Notes under the pieces: generated by a model
Database searches by the model: none
Seen by the model: only the letters and a program-made list of their open reading frames with translations
What the model was told of the DNA's origin: nothing
Program-made: the position numbers and the translations under genes
Part shown: positions 34,597 to 44,293 of the stretch, in pieces
Numbering within the stretch: position 1 is the first letter of the stretch
Layout: each line of letters begins with the position of its first letter
NCBI RefSeq assembly: GCF_000759715.1
Contig: NZ_BBLU01000006.1
Coordinates: forward strand, 62,001-126,000
DNA length: 64,000 nt
Reading direction: 5' to 3'
Origin: Demequina mangrovi
GTDB taxonomy: Bacteria; Actinomycetota; Actinomycetes; Actinomycetales; Demequinaceae

Positions 34597-37500
34597 GCCG
34601 ATCGCGGCGAGCGCCTTGCGGATGCGCTGCTCGCTCACGGGCCCGTCGGTGCCGAGCCGCTGCGCGAACAGCGACACGCGGAGCTCTTCGATCATCCAGC
34701 GCACGCCGTCGAGGGCCGCCGCGGTCTCCGGCGCCATGCGCCCCTTGGCGTGAGCCGCGCGCACGGTGTCGTAGGCCTCGGTGACCTGGGCGATCTGCCA
34801 CGCGAGCTGGGCGTCCTTCTGCGGGTCCGCCTGCGCCTTCTCCAGACGATGCGCGCCCGCCTTGAGGTAGCGCGCGAGGTGCGGGAGCCGATCCGCGGGC
34901 GTGGTGCGCACGAAGCCGTCGCCCACGAGCGCCGCGGACTGCTCGCGCAGCTCCTGGAGGGTGGCCAGCAGCGCGAGCGACGTCGCACCGCGGACCGCGA
35001 CGTCGAGCTCACGTGCCGCGGTCAGCGCGGCGGCGCACTGGCGCGCGACGTCGAGCACGGCGTCCTCGAGCCGGTCCTTGACCTGGGTGCGGAGCGCCTC
35101 GTACGCGACGCGGTCGCGCACCTGTCCCGCCTCGGGCGCCAGCGAGGTGACGGCCGCGAGCTGGAGGTCGTCCACCAGCGCCTCGGTGGAGCGGTACGGC
35201 GACGCGCCGAGCGCGAGCGACTCGGCGGGAGTCCAGCGGGTGGTGACCCGCTTGACCGGCAGCGCGAGCTCGGCGAGCAGCAGGCGGCGGACGCCGCGGG
35301 CGTGGGCGGCGTCGCGCTCGGTCGCGTCGGCGAGCACCCGGAGCGCCGCGCGCACGCCGTCCTTGCGCTCCTCGACGATGGCCGGGTAGCCGCGTGCCAC
35401 CACACCATGCACGGTGCCCTCGACCTCGTCGGGCAGCGCGTCGAGCGCGGGCCACGCGGTGAGCGGGTCGACCTCGGCGACGGCGGCGCTGGCGGGGCGC
35501 GCGGACGATGCGGGGGTCCCGCCGGGGGCGGACGCGACGGGATGCGGGGAGGCGGCCGGAGCATCGTCCCTCCGACCCTTGCCGCGCGTCGCGGCGTCCG
35601 CGGCGCGCTGGACGGCCGTGCGGACCGCGGCCTCCGCCTGCGGGGCGAGCCGACGCTGAAGGTGGACGAGGTCGTGCGACTCGTCGAGGATGCGCTGGCC
35701 GCGCCCGCCCGGCTCGACCACGCGGAAGGTCATGCGGAGGTGGCCGGGAAGGCGCTCGTCGAGGCCGTCCCACGCGTCCTCGGGGATCTCCACGTCGCGC
35801 AGGTCGCGCACGGCCCGGGTGAAGGCCTCGCGGAAGGGCTCGGCCATGTCGCCGGCGCGCGCGACGTCCACCCAGGCGGGCACGTGAGCGGCCAGCCAGG
35901 CGACGATGTCCCGCGCGGCGTCGGGGGCGGGCACCAGGAGCCGGCGGACGGGCTTGGGCAGCGCGCGGACGGTCGCGGTCACCAGCTCGGGGAGCATGCC
36001 CGGCACCAGCCAGTCGAAGCCGGCCTCGACCACGCGCGAGAGCACGCCCACGGGGATGTGCACCGTGACGCCGTCGGCGGCCGTGCCCGGCTCGAACTGA
36101 TAGGTGAGCGGCAGCTCGAGGTCGAGCTGGGGCCAGCGCTCGGGGAACTGGGACGGGTCGACGGCCGCGTGCTCGGGGACCAGCTCGTCGAGCGTGAGCG
36201 TGAGCAGCTCGGGGTCCTCGCGGCGCGCGCCCTGCCACCAGCGGTCGAAGTGCCGTGCGGAGACGATCGACTCGGGCAGGCGCGCGTCGTAGAACGCGAA
36301 CAGCGTCTCCTCGTCGGCGATGACGCCGCGCGTGCGCGAGCGCGCCTCGACCTCCGCCGCCTCCTCGAGCACCCGCTGGTTGCGGCGCCAGAAGCCGTGG
36401 TGCGTGGTCCATTCGCCCTGGACCAGGGCGTGACGGATGAAGAGGTCGCGCGCGTCCTCGCTGTTCACCTTGGCCCACAGCACGGGCCGGTCGGCGACGA
36501 TGGGCACGCCGTAGAGCAGCACCTTCTCCGTCGCCATCGCGGCGCCGCGCTTGGAGCTCCAGTGCGGCTCGCTGTAGGTCCGCTTCGCGAGGTCACCCGC
36601 GAGCTCCTCCGCCCACGCGGGATCGATGCGGGCGACGTCGCGCGCCCAGAGCCGCGAGGTCTCCACGAGCTCCGCGGCCATGACGAACTCCGGCGGCTTC
36701 TTCGACAGCGGCGACCCGGGGTTGATCGCGAAGCGGATGCCGCGCGCGCCGATGAACTCGTTCGACGCGCGCTTGCGGGCCTTGCGCATCTCCTTCGCGC
36801 GCGCCTCGCCCTTGAGGTGGGAGAACGAGCTCGCCTTGAGTTGGAGCACGTCCTGCGCGCCCACCTGCGACAGGAGGCCCGCGAGGATGCTGCGGTGGAT
36901 GCCGTCGTCGTCCCAGACGTGCCGCAGCGCGCCGGTGCCCTCCGCATCGTCCACAGGGGACGGCTTCCTGTACGCCATCTCGATGTCGATCGCCTTGGCC
37001 GCGTCGCGCAGCTGCTGGACCAGGTCCTGCCACTCGCGGACACGGAGGAAGTTGAGGTATTCGGACTTGCACAGGCGCCGGAACTGGTTGCCCGAGAGGG
37101 CGTGCTGACGCTCGCGGACGTGCTCCCACAGGTTGAGGTAGGACAGCAGGTCGGAGGAGGGGTCCGCGAAGCGGCGGTGGAGGAGGTCGGCCTCCTCGCG
37201 CTTCTCGGTGGGACGCTCGCGCGGGTCCTGGATGCTCAGCGCGGCGGCGATGACGGCGACCTCGCGCGCGACACCGTGGCGCGCGCCTTCGACGATCATC
37301 CGGGCCTGACGCGGGTCGATCGGCAGGCGGGCCAGCTTGCGGCCGGTCTCGGTGAGGGAGGTGCGACCCTCGCGGACGCTGATCGCGCCCAGCTCGGACA
37401 GGAGCTGCACGCCGTCGCGGATCGCGCGCGTGTCCGGCGGCTCGACGAACGGGAACCGTGCCATGTCGTCCGGGCCCTCGACCACGCCGACCGAGATCAT

Positions 37501-38889
37501 CTGCAGCAGCACGCTCGCGAGCGAAGTCCTCAGTATCTCCGGTTCGGTGAAGGGGGGTCGGGCGTCGAAGTCCTCCTCCGAGTACAGGCGGATCGCGATG
37601 CCGTCGGCGAGACGGCCCGCGCGGCCGGAGCGCTGGCGCGCGCTGGCCTGGGAGATCGGCTCGATGGGGAGGCGCTGCACCTTGGTGGCCTTCGAGTAGC
37701 GCGAGATGCGCGCGGTGCCGGGGTCCACCACGTAGTGGATGCCGGGCACCGTGAGGGAGGTCTCGGCGACGTTGGTCGCGAGCACGATGCGCCGGGACGT
37801 GTGGCGCTCGAAGACGCGGTGCTGATCGGCCGCGCTGAGGCGGCTGTAGAGCGGCAGGATCTCGACGCGGCGCGGGTGCCGCGGGTTCCGCGCGCGGTCG
37901 CCCAGATGCGCCTCGAGCCCGTCGGCGGCGTCGCGGATCTCACGCTCGCCCGAGAGGAACACGAGGATGTCGCCGTCGCCCCACGTCATGAGCTCGTCGC
38001 ATGCGTCGACGATGCCCGTGACGAGGTCCTTCTCGTCGCCCTTGGTCGCGCCCTCGAGCGGGCGGTAGAGGATCTCGACGGGGAACGTGCGGCCCGTGAC
38101 CTCGACCACGGGGGCCTCACGAGGGTCGCGCTCGCGGTCCTCGCCGGCGTCGGCATCGTCCGCATCGTCCATCACCGGCTCGCGCGCCGGGAGGGGACCG
38201 CCGGCCGCGAAGTGGCGGGCGAAGCGTTCGGAGTCGATGGTCGCCGAGGTGATGATCACCTTGAGGTCGGGGCGCCGCGGCAGCAGGTTGGTGAGGTAGC
38301 CGAGCAGGAAGTCGATGTTGAGGCTGCGCTCGTGGGCCTCGTCGATGATGAGGGTGTCGTACGCGAGCAGGTCGGGGTCGCGCTGGATCTGGGCGAGCAG
38401 GATGCCGTCCGTCATCACCTTGACGAGCGTCGAGTCGGAGCTCTGGTCGGTGAAGCGCACCTGGTAGCCGACGAGCCCGCCGAGCTCCGTGCCCAGCTCC
38501 TCCGCGATGCGGTCCGCGACCGAGCGCGCGGCGATGCGGCGGGGCTGCGTGTGGCCGATCTGCCCGGCGCGCCCGCGGCCGAGCTCGAGGCAGATCTTGG
38601 GCAGCTGGGTGGTCTTGCCCGAGCCGGTCTCGCCGGCGACGATCACCACCTGGTGGTCGCGGATCGCGGCGGCGATCTCGTCGCGGCGCGCGCTCACCGG
38701 CAGCTGCTCGGGGTACGCGATCGTGGGCACCTCGACGGCGGCGCGCTTGGCGGCGGCAGCCTCGAGCGCACGGCGGCTCACCTGGGGACGATGCGAGGCC
38801 TGGCCGGGCGCGCCCGCGCGCCGTGCATCGTCCCGGCGCTGTCCGCCGCGTCCGCGCCGGTTCCGCCGGGGCCTGGTGTCCTCGCTCAC
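34594..38889 (-). CDS. hrpA: ATP-dependent RNA helicase HrpA
   Basis: A 1431 aa DEAH-box helicase; E. coli HrpA is 1300 aa and rescues stalled ribosomes. An Arg-rich N-terminus is followed by Walker A GETGSGKTTQLP, DEAH (IIDEAHERSLNIDFLL), SATID, a C-helicase domain with TNVAETSLTVPGI and QRSGRAGRLADG, the helicase-associated and OB-fold regions, and the long HrpA-specific DUF3418 C-terminus. The GTG start at 38889 is supported by AACAAT exactly 6 nt upstream. An open frame extends another 46 codons upstream but is unlikely. It is divergent from the lipoprotein at 39026. Confidence 0.93.
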   Translation of the reverse strand: MSEDTRPRRNRRGRGGQRRDDARRAGAPGQASHRPQVSRRALEAAAAKRAAVEVPTIAYPEQLPVSARRDEIAAAIRDHQVVIVAGETGSGKTTQLPKICLELGRGRAGQIGHTQPRRIAARSVADRIAEELGTELGGLVGYQVRFTDQSSDSTLVKVMTDGILLAQIQRDPDLLAYDTLIIDEAHERSLNIDFLLGYLTNLLPRRPDLKVIITSATIDSERFARHFAAGGPLPAREPVMDDADDADAGEDRERDPREAPVVEVTGRTFPVEILYRPLEGATKGDEKDLVTGIVDACDELMTWGDGDILVFLSGEREIRDAADGLEAHLGDRARNPRHPRRVEILPLYSRLSAADQHRVFERHTSRRIVLATNVAETSLTVPGIHYVVDPGTARISRYSKATKVQRLPIEPISQASARQRSGRAGRLADGIAIRLYSEEDFDARPPFTEPEILRTSLASVLLQMISVGVVEGPDDMARFPFVEPPDTRAIRDGVQLLSELGAISVREGRTSLTETGRKLARLPIDPRQARMIVEGARHGVAREVAVIAAALSIQDPRERPTEKREEADLLHRRFADPSSDLLSYLNLWEHVRERQHALSGNQFRRLCKSEYLNFLRVREWQDLVQQLRDAAKAIDIEMAYRKPSPVDDAEGTGALRHVWDDDGIHRSILAGLLSQVGAQDVLQLKASSFSHLKGEARAKEMRKARKRASNEFIGARGIRFAINPGSPLSKKPPEFVMAAELVETSRLWARDVARIDPAWAEELAGDLAKRTYSEPHWSSKRGAAMATEKVLLYGVPIVADRPVLWAKVNSEDARDLFIRHALVQGEWTTHHGFWRRNQRVLEEAAEVEARSRTRGVIADEETLFAFYDARLPESIVSARHFDRWWQGARREDPELLTLTLDELVPEHAAVDPSQFPERWPQLDLELPLTYQFEPGTAADGVTVHIPVGVLSRVVEAGFDWLVPGMLPELVTATVRALPKPVRRLLVPAPDAARDIVAWLAAHVPAWVDVARAGDMAEPFREAFTRAVRDLRDVEIPEDAWDGLDERLPGHLRMTFRVVEPGGRGQRILDESHDLVHLQRRLAPQAEAAVRTAVQRAADAATRGKGRRDDAPAASPHPVASAPGGTPASSARPASAAVAEVDPLTAWPALDALPDEVEGTVHGVVARGYPAIVEERKDGVRAALRVLADATERDAAHARGVRRLLLAELALPVKRVTTRWTPAESLALGASPYRSTEALVDDLQLAAVTSLAPEAGQVRDRVAYEALRTQVKDRLEDAVLDVARQCAAALTAARELDVAVRGATSLALLATLQELREQSAALVGDGFVRTTPADRLPHLARYLKAGAHRLEKAQADPQKDAQLAWQIAQVTEAYDTVRAAHAKGRMAPETAAALDGVRWMIEELRVSLFAQRLGTDGPVSEQRIRKALAAIG

Positions 38890-38895
38890 CGGGAC

Positions 38896-38901
38896 ATTGT
38901 T
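38896..38901 (-). promoter_or_regulatory. Probable -10 box (AACAAT) of a leaderless hrpA promoter
   Basis: AACAAT on the minus strand lies 6 nt before the GTG at 38889. Confidence 0.4.
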
Positions 38902-39025
38902 CCAGTCCTCGCGCACGCGTGATTCCTGCGTGTGGTGGCGAGGCCCTGGTGGGCGGTCGGGGCGCGGCGTAGCGTCGACGTGGCGCGGGTACGGATCCCG
39001 CCATGGCGTCCCGGGGGGCGGGGTC

Positions 39026-39700
39026 ATGGGAGCTCACAGTTCTCTGCTGGTGCGCGCGGCTGTCGTCGTCGGCGCGGTCATCGCGCTCGCGGCCTGCGCC
39101 GCGGCATCGTCGGACGATGCGTCGGTGACGGGCTCTCCACCGGGGGCCTCGGCATCGGCGGTGGTGGCCGTCGCGGAGGAGTCGCCCACCGCGGCCGCCA
39201 CGGCATCGGCCGCGGACGAGGAGCTCACCGCGTCGCCGTCGCCCTCGGCCGCGCCGTCGGAGACGGCCACCGAGAACCCGGGCGGAGGCGAGGCGAGCTT
39301 CCTCGACATCGAGGGGGAGTGGTGCCCGTCCGTGGCGGACAGCCCCGAGGAGTGCTTCACCGTCGACCTCCCCATGGTCGGCGGCCCGGACGGCGCGTAC
39401 GTGTACCTGCGTGAGCTCATGGAAGAGGACCCGCGCGCGCTGACCGACGCGGACTACGACCTGCCTCCCGACATGGGCGAGTGCTGGGCGGGGAACGCAT
39501 CGTCCTATCCTCCCGAGGGTGGCACGACGCTCTGGTACTGCCCGGCGAACGCCGTGGCCGGCATGGAGCCCATCGACGATCCCGAGCCGTTCTTCGCCTC
39601 GTACGGGTACGACGGCGACATCCCGGACCATCGCGACCGGGACCGCCTCTACGTCGCGCAGGACTTCACGCCCTATCCCTTCCTTCGGGCGGACGGCTGA
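39026..39700 (+). CDS. Predicted lipoprotein, function unknown
   Basis: A 224 aa secreted protein. The signal peptide ends with lipobox LAAC (Cys about residue 24), then comes a Ser/Ala/Thr/Glu-rich linker of about 60 residues and a compact domain with four Cys (EWCPSVADSPEECF, GECWAGN, WYCPANA) that may form two disulfides, ending YVAQDFTPYPFLRADG. I do not recognise the domain. GGGGCGGGG precedes the ATG; TACGGA about 35 nt upstream might be the -10 box. It sits between hrpA and dnaE without an evident link to either. Confidence 0.75.
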   Translation: MGAHSSLLVRAAVVVGAVIALAACAAASSDDASVTGSPPGASASAVVAVAEESPTAAATASAADEELTASPSPSAAPSETATENPGGGEASFLDIEGEWCPSVADSPEECFTVDLPMVGGPDGAYVYLRELMEEDPRALTDADYDLPPDMGECWAGNASSYPPEGGTTLWYCPANAVAGMEPIDDPEPFFASYGYDGDIPDHRDRDRLYVAQDFTPYPFLRADG

Positions 39701-39747
39701 TTCCCCGGACACCGCGACACGCGGTGGGCGGTGTCGGTCGCCGCGCC

Positions 39748-39753
39748 TAGAAT
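39748..39753 (+). promoter_or_regulatory. Probable -10 box (TAGAAT) of a leaderless dnaE promoter
   Basis: TAGAAT lies 7 nt before the ATG at 39761, and no ribosome site is visible. It helps choose this ATG over an upstream in-frame GTG. Confidence 0.5.
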
Positions 39754-39760
39754 CATCGCC

Positions 39761-42700
39761 ATGCCGGGTAAGGATTTCGTTCATCTCCACGTCCACACCG
39801 AGTACTCGATGCTGGACGGCGCGGCGAAGATCGGCGACCTCTTCAGCGAGGCCGAGCGCCTCGGTCAGCGGGCCATCGCCACCACGGACCACGGCTACCT
39901 CTTCGGCGCCTACGAGTTCTGGAACAAGGCGCAGGCCACCGGCGTCAAGCCGATCATCGGCCTCGAGGCGTACCTCACGCCCGGCACCGCGCGCGGCGAC
40001 CGCACGCGCGTGCGCTGGGGCGACCGCGGCCAGGAGTCGGACGACGTCAGCTCGGGCGGCGCGTACACGCACGCGACCATGTGGGCGCGCGACACCGCAG
40101 GCATGCACAACCTCTTCCGCCTCGCGTCGTACGCGTCGCTCGAGGGGCACTTCTACAAGGCGCGCATGGACCGCGACCTGCTGCAGCGCTTCTCCAAGGG
40201 CATCATCGCGACCACGGGCTGCCCGTCGGGCGAGGTGCAGACGCGCCTGCGCCTGGGCCAGTACGACGAGGCGCTCAAGGCGGCCGCGGAGTTCCAGGAC
40301 ATCTTCGGCAAGGACTCGTACTACGTCGAGCTCATGGACCACGGGCTCGACATCGAGAAGCGGGTCTTCGAGGATCTGCTGCGCATCTCCAAGGCGATCG
40401 GCGCCCCGCTCGTCGCCACCAACGACCTCCACTACACCAAGAAGGAGGACTCGACGGCGCACGAGGCGCTCCTGTGCGTGCAGTCGGGTTCGACGCTGAA
40501 CGAGCCGACCTACGACCAGGGCGGCAAGCGCTTCGCGTTCTCGGGCGACGGCTACTACGTCAAGTCCACCGAGGAGATGTGGGACATCTGGGGCGACTAC
40601 CCCGAGGCGCTCCACAACACCGTCGCGATCGCCGAGCAGTGCGAGGTCTCGTTCGACACCAAGGCCGACTACATGCCGGTCTTCGACTGCCCGCCGGGCG
40701 AGGACGAGCACTCGTGGTTCGTCAAGGAGGTCCAGAAGGGCCTGCACGAGCGCTTCGGCCCCGAGATCCCCGCGCACGTCCAGGAGCGCGCGAACTTCGA
40801 GATCGAGGTCATCGCGGGCAAGGGCTACCCGGGCTACTTCCTCGTGGTCGCCGACTTCATCCAGTGGTCCAAGGACAACGGCATCCGCGTGGGTCCGGGC
40901 CGAGGCTCGGGTGCGGGCTCGATGGCCGCGTACGCGATGAAGATCACCGACATCGACCCGATCGTCCACCAGCTCTACTTCGAGCGCTTCCTCAACCCGG
41001 AGCGCGAGTCCAAGCCCGACTTCGACATCGACTTCGACGAGCGCAGGCGCGGCGAGGTCATCCAGTACGTCACGGAGAAGTACGGCCAGGAGCGCGTCTC
41101 CATGATCGTCACGTACGGCACCATCAAGGCCAAGCAGGCGCTCAAGGACTCGACGCGCGTGCTCGGCAAGCCGTTCTCGCTGGGCGAGCAGCTCACCAAG
41201 GCCTACCCCGAGGCGATCATGGGCAAGGACATGCCGCTCAGCGGCGTGACCGATGCCGAGCACCCCCGCCACTACGAGGGCGAGGACTTCCGCGCGCTGC
41301 TCGCGCAGGACCCCGACGCGAGCCAGGTCTTCGAGCTCGCGCAGGGCCTCGAGGGCCTGAAGCGCCAGTGGGGCGTCCACGCGGCCGGCGTCATCATGTC
41401 CTCGGACCCGCTGATCGACATCATCCCGATCATGCGGCGCGAGCAGGACGGCGCGGTCATCACGCAGTTCGACTACCCGACGTGCGAGACGCTCGGCCTG
41501 GTCAAGATGGACTTCCTGGGCCTGCGCAACCTCACCATTCTCGACGACGCGCTCGAGAACATCGTCGACAACGGCAAGGAGCCGCTGGTCCTCGAGGACC
41601 TCGAGCTCGCCGACGACGGCACGTTCGACCTGCTCGCGCGCGGCGACACGCTCGGCGTGTTCCAGCTCGACGGCAACGCGATGCGCCAGCTGCTGCGCCA
41701 GATGAAGCCCGACAGCTTCGAGGACATCTCCGCGGTGCTCGCGCTCTACCGCCCCGGCCCGATGGGCATGAACTCCCACACCAACTACGCGGAGCGCAAG
41801 AACGGCCGCCAGGAGATCGTGCCCATCCACCCCGAGCTCGACGAGCCGCTCAAGGAGGTGCTGGGCATCACCTACGGCCTCATCGTCTACCAGGAGCAGG
41901 TCCAGCGCATCGCGCAGATCGTCGCCGGGTACACGCTGGGCGCGGCGGATCTGCTCCGCCGAGCGATGGGTAAGAAGAAGAAGGAGATCCTCGACAAGGA
42001 GTTCGAGCCCTTCAAGAACGGCGCGCTCGAGCGCGGCTTCTCGATCGAGGCGATCAACGCGCTCTGGGAGACGATGCTCCCGTTCGCCGACTACGCGTTC
42101 AACAAGGCGCACACCGCGGCCTACGGCGTGCTCTCGTTCTGGACCGCGTACCTCAAGGCGCACTACCCGACCGAGTTCATGGCGGCGCTGCTCACCTCGG
42201 TGGGCACCGACAAGGACAAGTCCGCGCTGTACCTCGCCGAGTGCCGCCGCATGGGCATCACGGTGCTGCCGCCGGACGTCAACGAGTCCAAGGGCACGTT
42301 CGCGGCCGTCGGCGGCGACGTCCGCTTCGGTCTCACCGCGGTCCGCAACGTCGGCGCCAACGTGGTGGCGGAGATCGTCAAGGCGCGCCAGGAGAAGGGC
42401 GCGTACACCTCGTTCGCGGACTTCCTCGACAAGGTGCCGGCGTCGGTGTGCAACAAGCGCACCATCGACTCCCTGATCAAGTCCGGCGCCTTCGACTCGA
42501 TGGGCTACTCCCGTCGCTCGCTCAACGCGGTGCACGAGCAGGCCATCGACTCCGTCGTGGGCGTGAAGCGCCAGGAGGCGACCGGCCAGTTCGACCTCTT
42601 CGCCGACGTCGAGGACCTGGGCGGGGGAGTGACCGTCGAGGTGCCCACGCTCGACGAGTGGGACAAGAAGACCAAGCTCAACCTCGAGCGCGACATGCTC

Positions 42701-43303
42701 GGCCTGTACGTCTCCGACCACCCGCTGTCGGGGCTGGATCACGTCATCCGCTCCGAGGCCTCGCACCAGATCCTCAACGCGACGCCGACCAACGGCGTCC
42801 AGGAGGGCGCGCAGATCACGCTCGCGGGCCTGGTGACGCGCGTCGACCGCCGCATCGCGAAGTCGGGCAACCCCTACGCGATCGTCACGCTCGAGGACAT
42901 GACGGGCGAGACCGAGGTCTCGTTCTTCGCCAAGACCTACGAGACCTTCGCGCGCGACCTCGCGGACGATGCGGTGCTCGCCATCAAGGTGCGCTGCCGC
43001 GAGCGCGGCGACGGCGGTCTCCAGTTCTCCGCGGTCGACGTGAAGATCCCGAACCTCAACGTGCAGGACACGTCGCCGGTCGCGATCACCGTGCCCGCGA
43101 CCCGCGTGACGCCGCCGCTCGTCGAGCAGGTCAAGGGCATCCTCCGCTCGCACCCCGGTGCGATCGAGGTGCGCATGGTGCTCACCAGCCCCGACAAGTC
43201 GCTCACGATGCGCCTGGGCGACGAGTTCCGCGTCGCGCGGTCCTCGGCGCTGTACGGCGATCTCAAGGCGGCGCTCGGCCCCAACTGCCTCCAGGGGGCG
43301 TAG
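39761..43303 (+). CDS. dnaE: DNA polymerase III alpha subunit
   Basis: The main replicative polymerase, 1180 aa. The N-terminal PHP domain begins FVHLHVHTEYSMLDGAAKI with metal-binding His (also TTDHG), as in actinobacterial DnaE1, where PHP provides 3'-5' proofreading. Polymerase motifs GPGRGSGAGS and PDFDIDFDE carry the catalytic Asp, followed by the helix-hairpin-helix region (PASVCNKRTIDSLIKSGAF), the OB fold (ITLAGLVTRVDRRIAKSGNPYAIVTLEDMTG) and a short C-terminal domain. It contains no intein. The ATG at 39761 gives the family N-terminus (MPGKDFVHLHVH). Confidence 0.97.
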   Translation: MPGKDFVHLHVHTEYSMLDGAAKIGDLFSEAERLGQRAIATTDHGYLFGAYEFWNKAQATGVKPIIGLEAYLTPGTARGDRTRVRWGDRGQESDDVSSGGAYTHATMWARDTAGMHNLFRLASYASLEGHFYKARMDRDLLQRFSKGIIATTGCPSGEVQTRLRLGQYDEALKAAAEFQDIFGKDSYYVELMDHGLDIEKRVFEDLLRISKAIGAPLVATNDLHYTKKEDSTAHEALLCVQSGSTLNEPTYDQGGKRFAFSGDGYYVKSTEEMWDIWGDYPEALHNTVAIAEQCEVSFDTKADYMPVFDCPPGEDEHSWFVKEVQKGLHERFGPEIPAHVQERANFEIEVIAGKGYPGYFLVVADFIQWSKDNGIRVGPGRGSGAGSMAAYAMKITDIDPIVHQLYFERFLNPERESKPDFDIDFDERRRGEVIQYVTEKYGQERVSMIVTYGTIKAKQALKDSTRVLGKPFSLGEQLTKAYPEAIMGKDMPLSGVTDAEHPRHYEGEDFRALLAQDPDASQVFELAQGLEGLKRQWGVHAAGVIMSSDPLIDIIPIMRREQDGAVITQFDYPTCETLGLVKMDFLGLRNLTILDDALENIVDNGKEPLVLEDLELADDGTFDLLARGDTLGVFQLDGNAMRQLLRQMKPDSFEDISAVLALYRPGPMGMNSHTNYAERKNGRQEIVPIHPELDEPLKEVLGITYGLIVYQEQVQRIAQIVAGYTLGAADLLRRAMGKKKKEILDKEFEPFKNGALERGFSIEAINALWETMLPFADYAFNKAHTAAYGVLSFWTAYLKAHYPTEFMAALLTSVGTDKDKSALYLAECRRMGITVLPPDVNESKGTFAAVGGDVRFGLTAVRNVGANVVAEIVKARQEKGAYTSFADFLDKVPASVCNKRTIDSLIKSGAFDSMGYSRRSLNAVHEQAIDSVVGVKRQEATGQFDLFADVEDLGGGVTVEVPTLDEWDKKTKLNLERDMLGLYVSDHPLSGLDHVIRSEASHQILNATPTNGVQEGAQITLAGLVTRVDRRIAKSGNPYAIVTLEDMTGETEVSFFAKTYETFARDLADDAVLAIKVRCRERGDGGLQFSAVDVKIPNLNVQDTSPVAITVPATRVTPPLVEQVKGILRSHPGAIEVRMVLTSPDKSLTMRLGDEFRVARSSALYGDLKAALGPNCLQGA

Positions 43304-43500
43304 GCCCGCGCCCGCCCGGCGCCGCCCGGCTCGCCCGGTCTCGCTGCCCCGTCACCTCCCACTTCACCCGGCCGTCTCCCTTCCGACCCCCGAATGGGGC
43401 GCTCAGCGTCGGTTCCAGGAGCTCGGTGCCTCCCATGGGGCATCGGTGGTCGCTCGCGCGGGGGTAGGCAAGCCGCGTGCGTGCATGCGACGGTGGAGGC
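43304..43500. other. 197-nt noncoding gap between dnaE and the DUF4260 gene
   Basis: I see no gene or clear terminator here, only C-rich sequence, one short near-palindrome (TGCCTCCCATGGGGCA, 43428-43443) and, at the right end, the probable -10 box of the next gene. Confidence 0.4.
43489..43494 (+). promoter_or_regulatory. Possible -10 box (GACGGT) 6 nt before the DUF4260 start
   Basis: The hexamer fits the leaderless spacing, but GGAGG also lies just before the ATG, so a leadered mRNA is possible. Confidence 0.25.
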
Positions 43501-43896
43501 ATGACACCGGTCACCTGGCAGCGCGCCGAGTCGGTCGCGCTCGCGGCCGCGTTCGCGCTGGCCGGACCGGTCGCGTTCGGCTACGCGTGGTGGTGGCCGC
43601 TCGTGCTGTTCCTCGCGTTCGATCTCAGCGCGCTCGGCTACGTCGGCGGCACGCGCGCGGGCGCGACGCTCTACAACGCGGGTCACAACTACATCGGCCC
43701 CGTGCTCGCGGCCGGCGCCTTCGCGCTGACCTCGGCCGATGCGCTGATGATCCTCGCGCTCGCGTGGGGGTTCCACGTCGCCGTCGACCGGGGGCTCGGC
43801 TACGGGCTCAAACTGCCGGACGACTTCCAGCACACGCACCTCGGGTGGATCGGCAGGGCGCGCACGCCGGCCGGGGAGCACGCGGAGGGCGCGTGA
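43501..43896 (+). CDS. DUF4260 membrane protein
   Basis: A 131 aa protein with about four membrane helices. The pattern FDLSALGYVGGTRAGATLYNAGHNYIGP, then GFHVAVDRGLGYGLKLPDDFQHTHLG, with conserved Asp, His and Tyr residues, marks DUF4260. Its function is unknown. It overlaps the downstream VOC gene by 4 nt (GTGA), so the two are probably co-expressed. A start a few codons upstream (43477) is less likely because GGAGG precedes 43501. Confidence 0.85.
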   Translation: MTPVTWQRAESVALAAAFALAGPVAFGYAWWWPLVLFLAFDLSALGYVGGTRAGATLYNAGHNYIGPVLAAGAFALTSADALMILALAWGFHVAVDRGLGYGLKLPDDFQHTHLGWIGRARTPAGEHAEGA

Positions 43897-44270
43897 CCGG
43901 GCACGCGATCGTCGCCTTCGTGCCCGCCCGCGATCCGGACCGGGCGCTGGCGTTCTACACGGGCGTCCTCGGGCTGCGGTTCGTGCGCGACGACGGCTTC
44001 GCGCTCGTGTGCGAGTCCGGCGGGACGATGGTGCGCATCGTCACCCCTGCCGACTTCGTGCCGCAGCCCTTCACGCTGCTGGGATGGGAGGTCGCCGACC
44101 TCGACGCCGAGATCGCCCGCCTCATCGCGGCGGGAGTGACCTTCGAGGACTTCGGGCTGACCGAGGACGGCATCGCGTGGACAGCACCCAACGGCGATCG
44201 TGTCGCCTGGTTCCGCGACACCGAAGGCAACCTGGTCTCGTTGTCGGCGCACGCCGAGCCTCTCGGCTGA
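43893..44270 (+). CDS. VOC-superfamily (glyoxalase/bleomycin-resistance fold) protein
   Basis: A 125 aa protein with two beta-alpha-beta-beta-beta units: VAFVPARDPDRALAFYTGVLGLRFVRDDGF and the closing WTAPNGDRVAWFRDTEGNLVSLSAH, whose Glu can bind a metal. Members include lyases, dioxygenases and antibiotic-binding proteins; the substrate cannot be told. It begins at GTG 43893 in a 4-nt overlap with DUF4260. Confidence 0.85.
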   Translation: MTGHAIVAFVPARDPDRALAFYTGVLGLRFVRDDGFALVCESGGTMVRIVTPADFVPQPFTLLGWEVADLDAEIARLIAAGVTFEDFGLTEDGIAWTAPNGDRVAWFRDTEGNLVSLSAHAEPLG

Positions 44271-44293
44271 GAACGGCCGCTGCGTATGTGGTT

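Noticed and set aside
34522..38922. A very long open frame antisense to hrpA (over 1400 codons)
   Set aside because: It follows from the GC-rich third positions of hrpA. The translated protein is Arg/Val/Gly/Asp-rich low-complexity sequence with no domain, while the opposite strand has every HrpA motif.
38117..43153. A long open frame antisense to dnaE and part of hrpA
   Set aside because: The same composition artefact; the sense strand encodes a complete DNA polymerase III alpha subunit.
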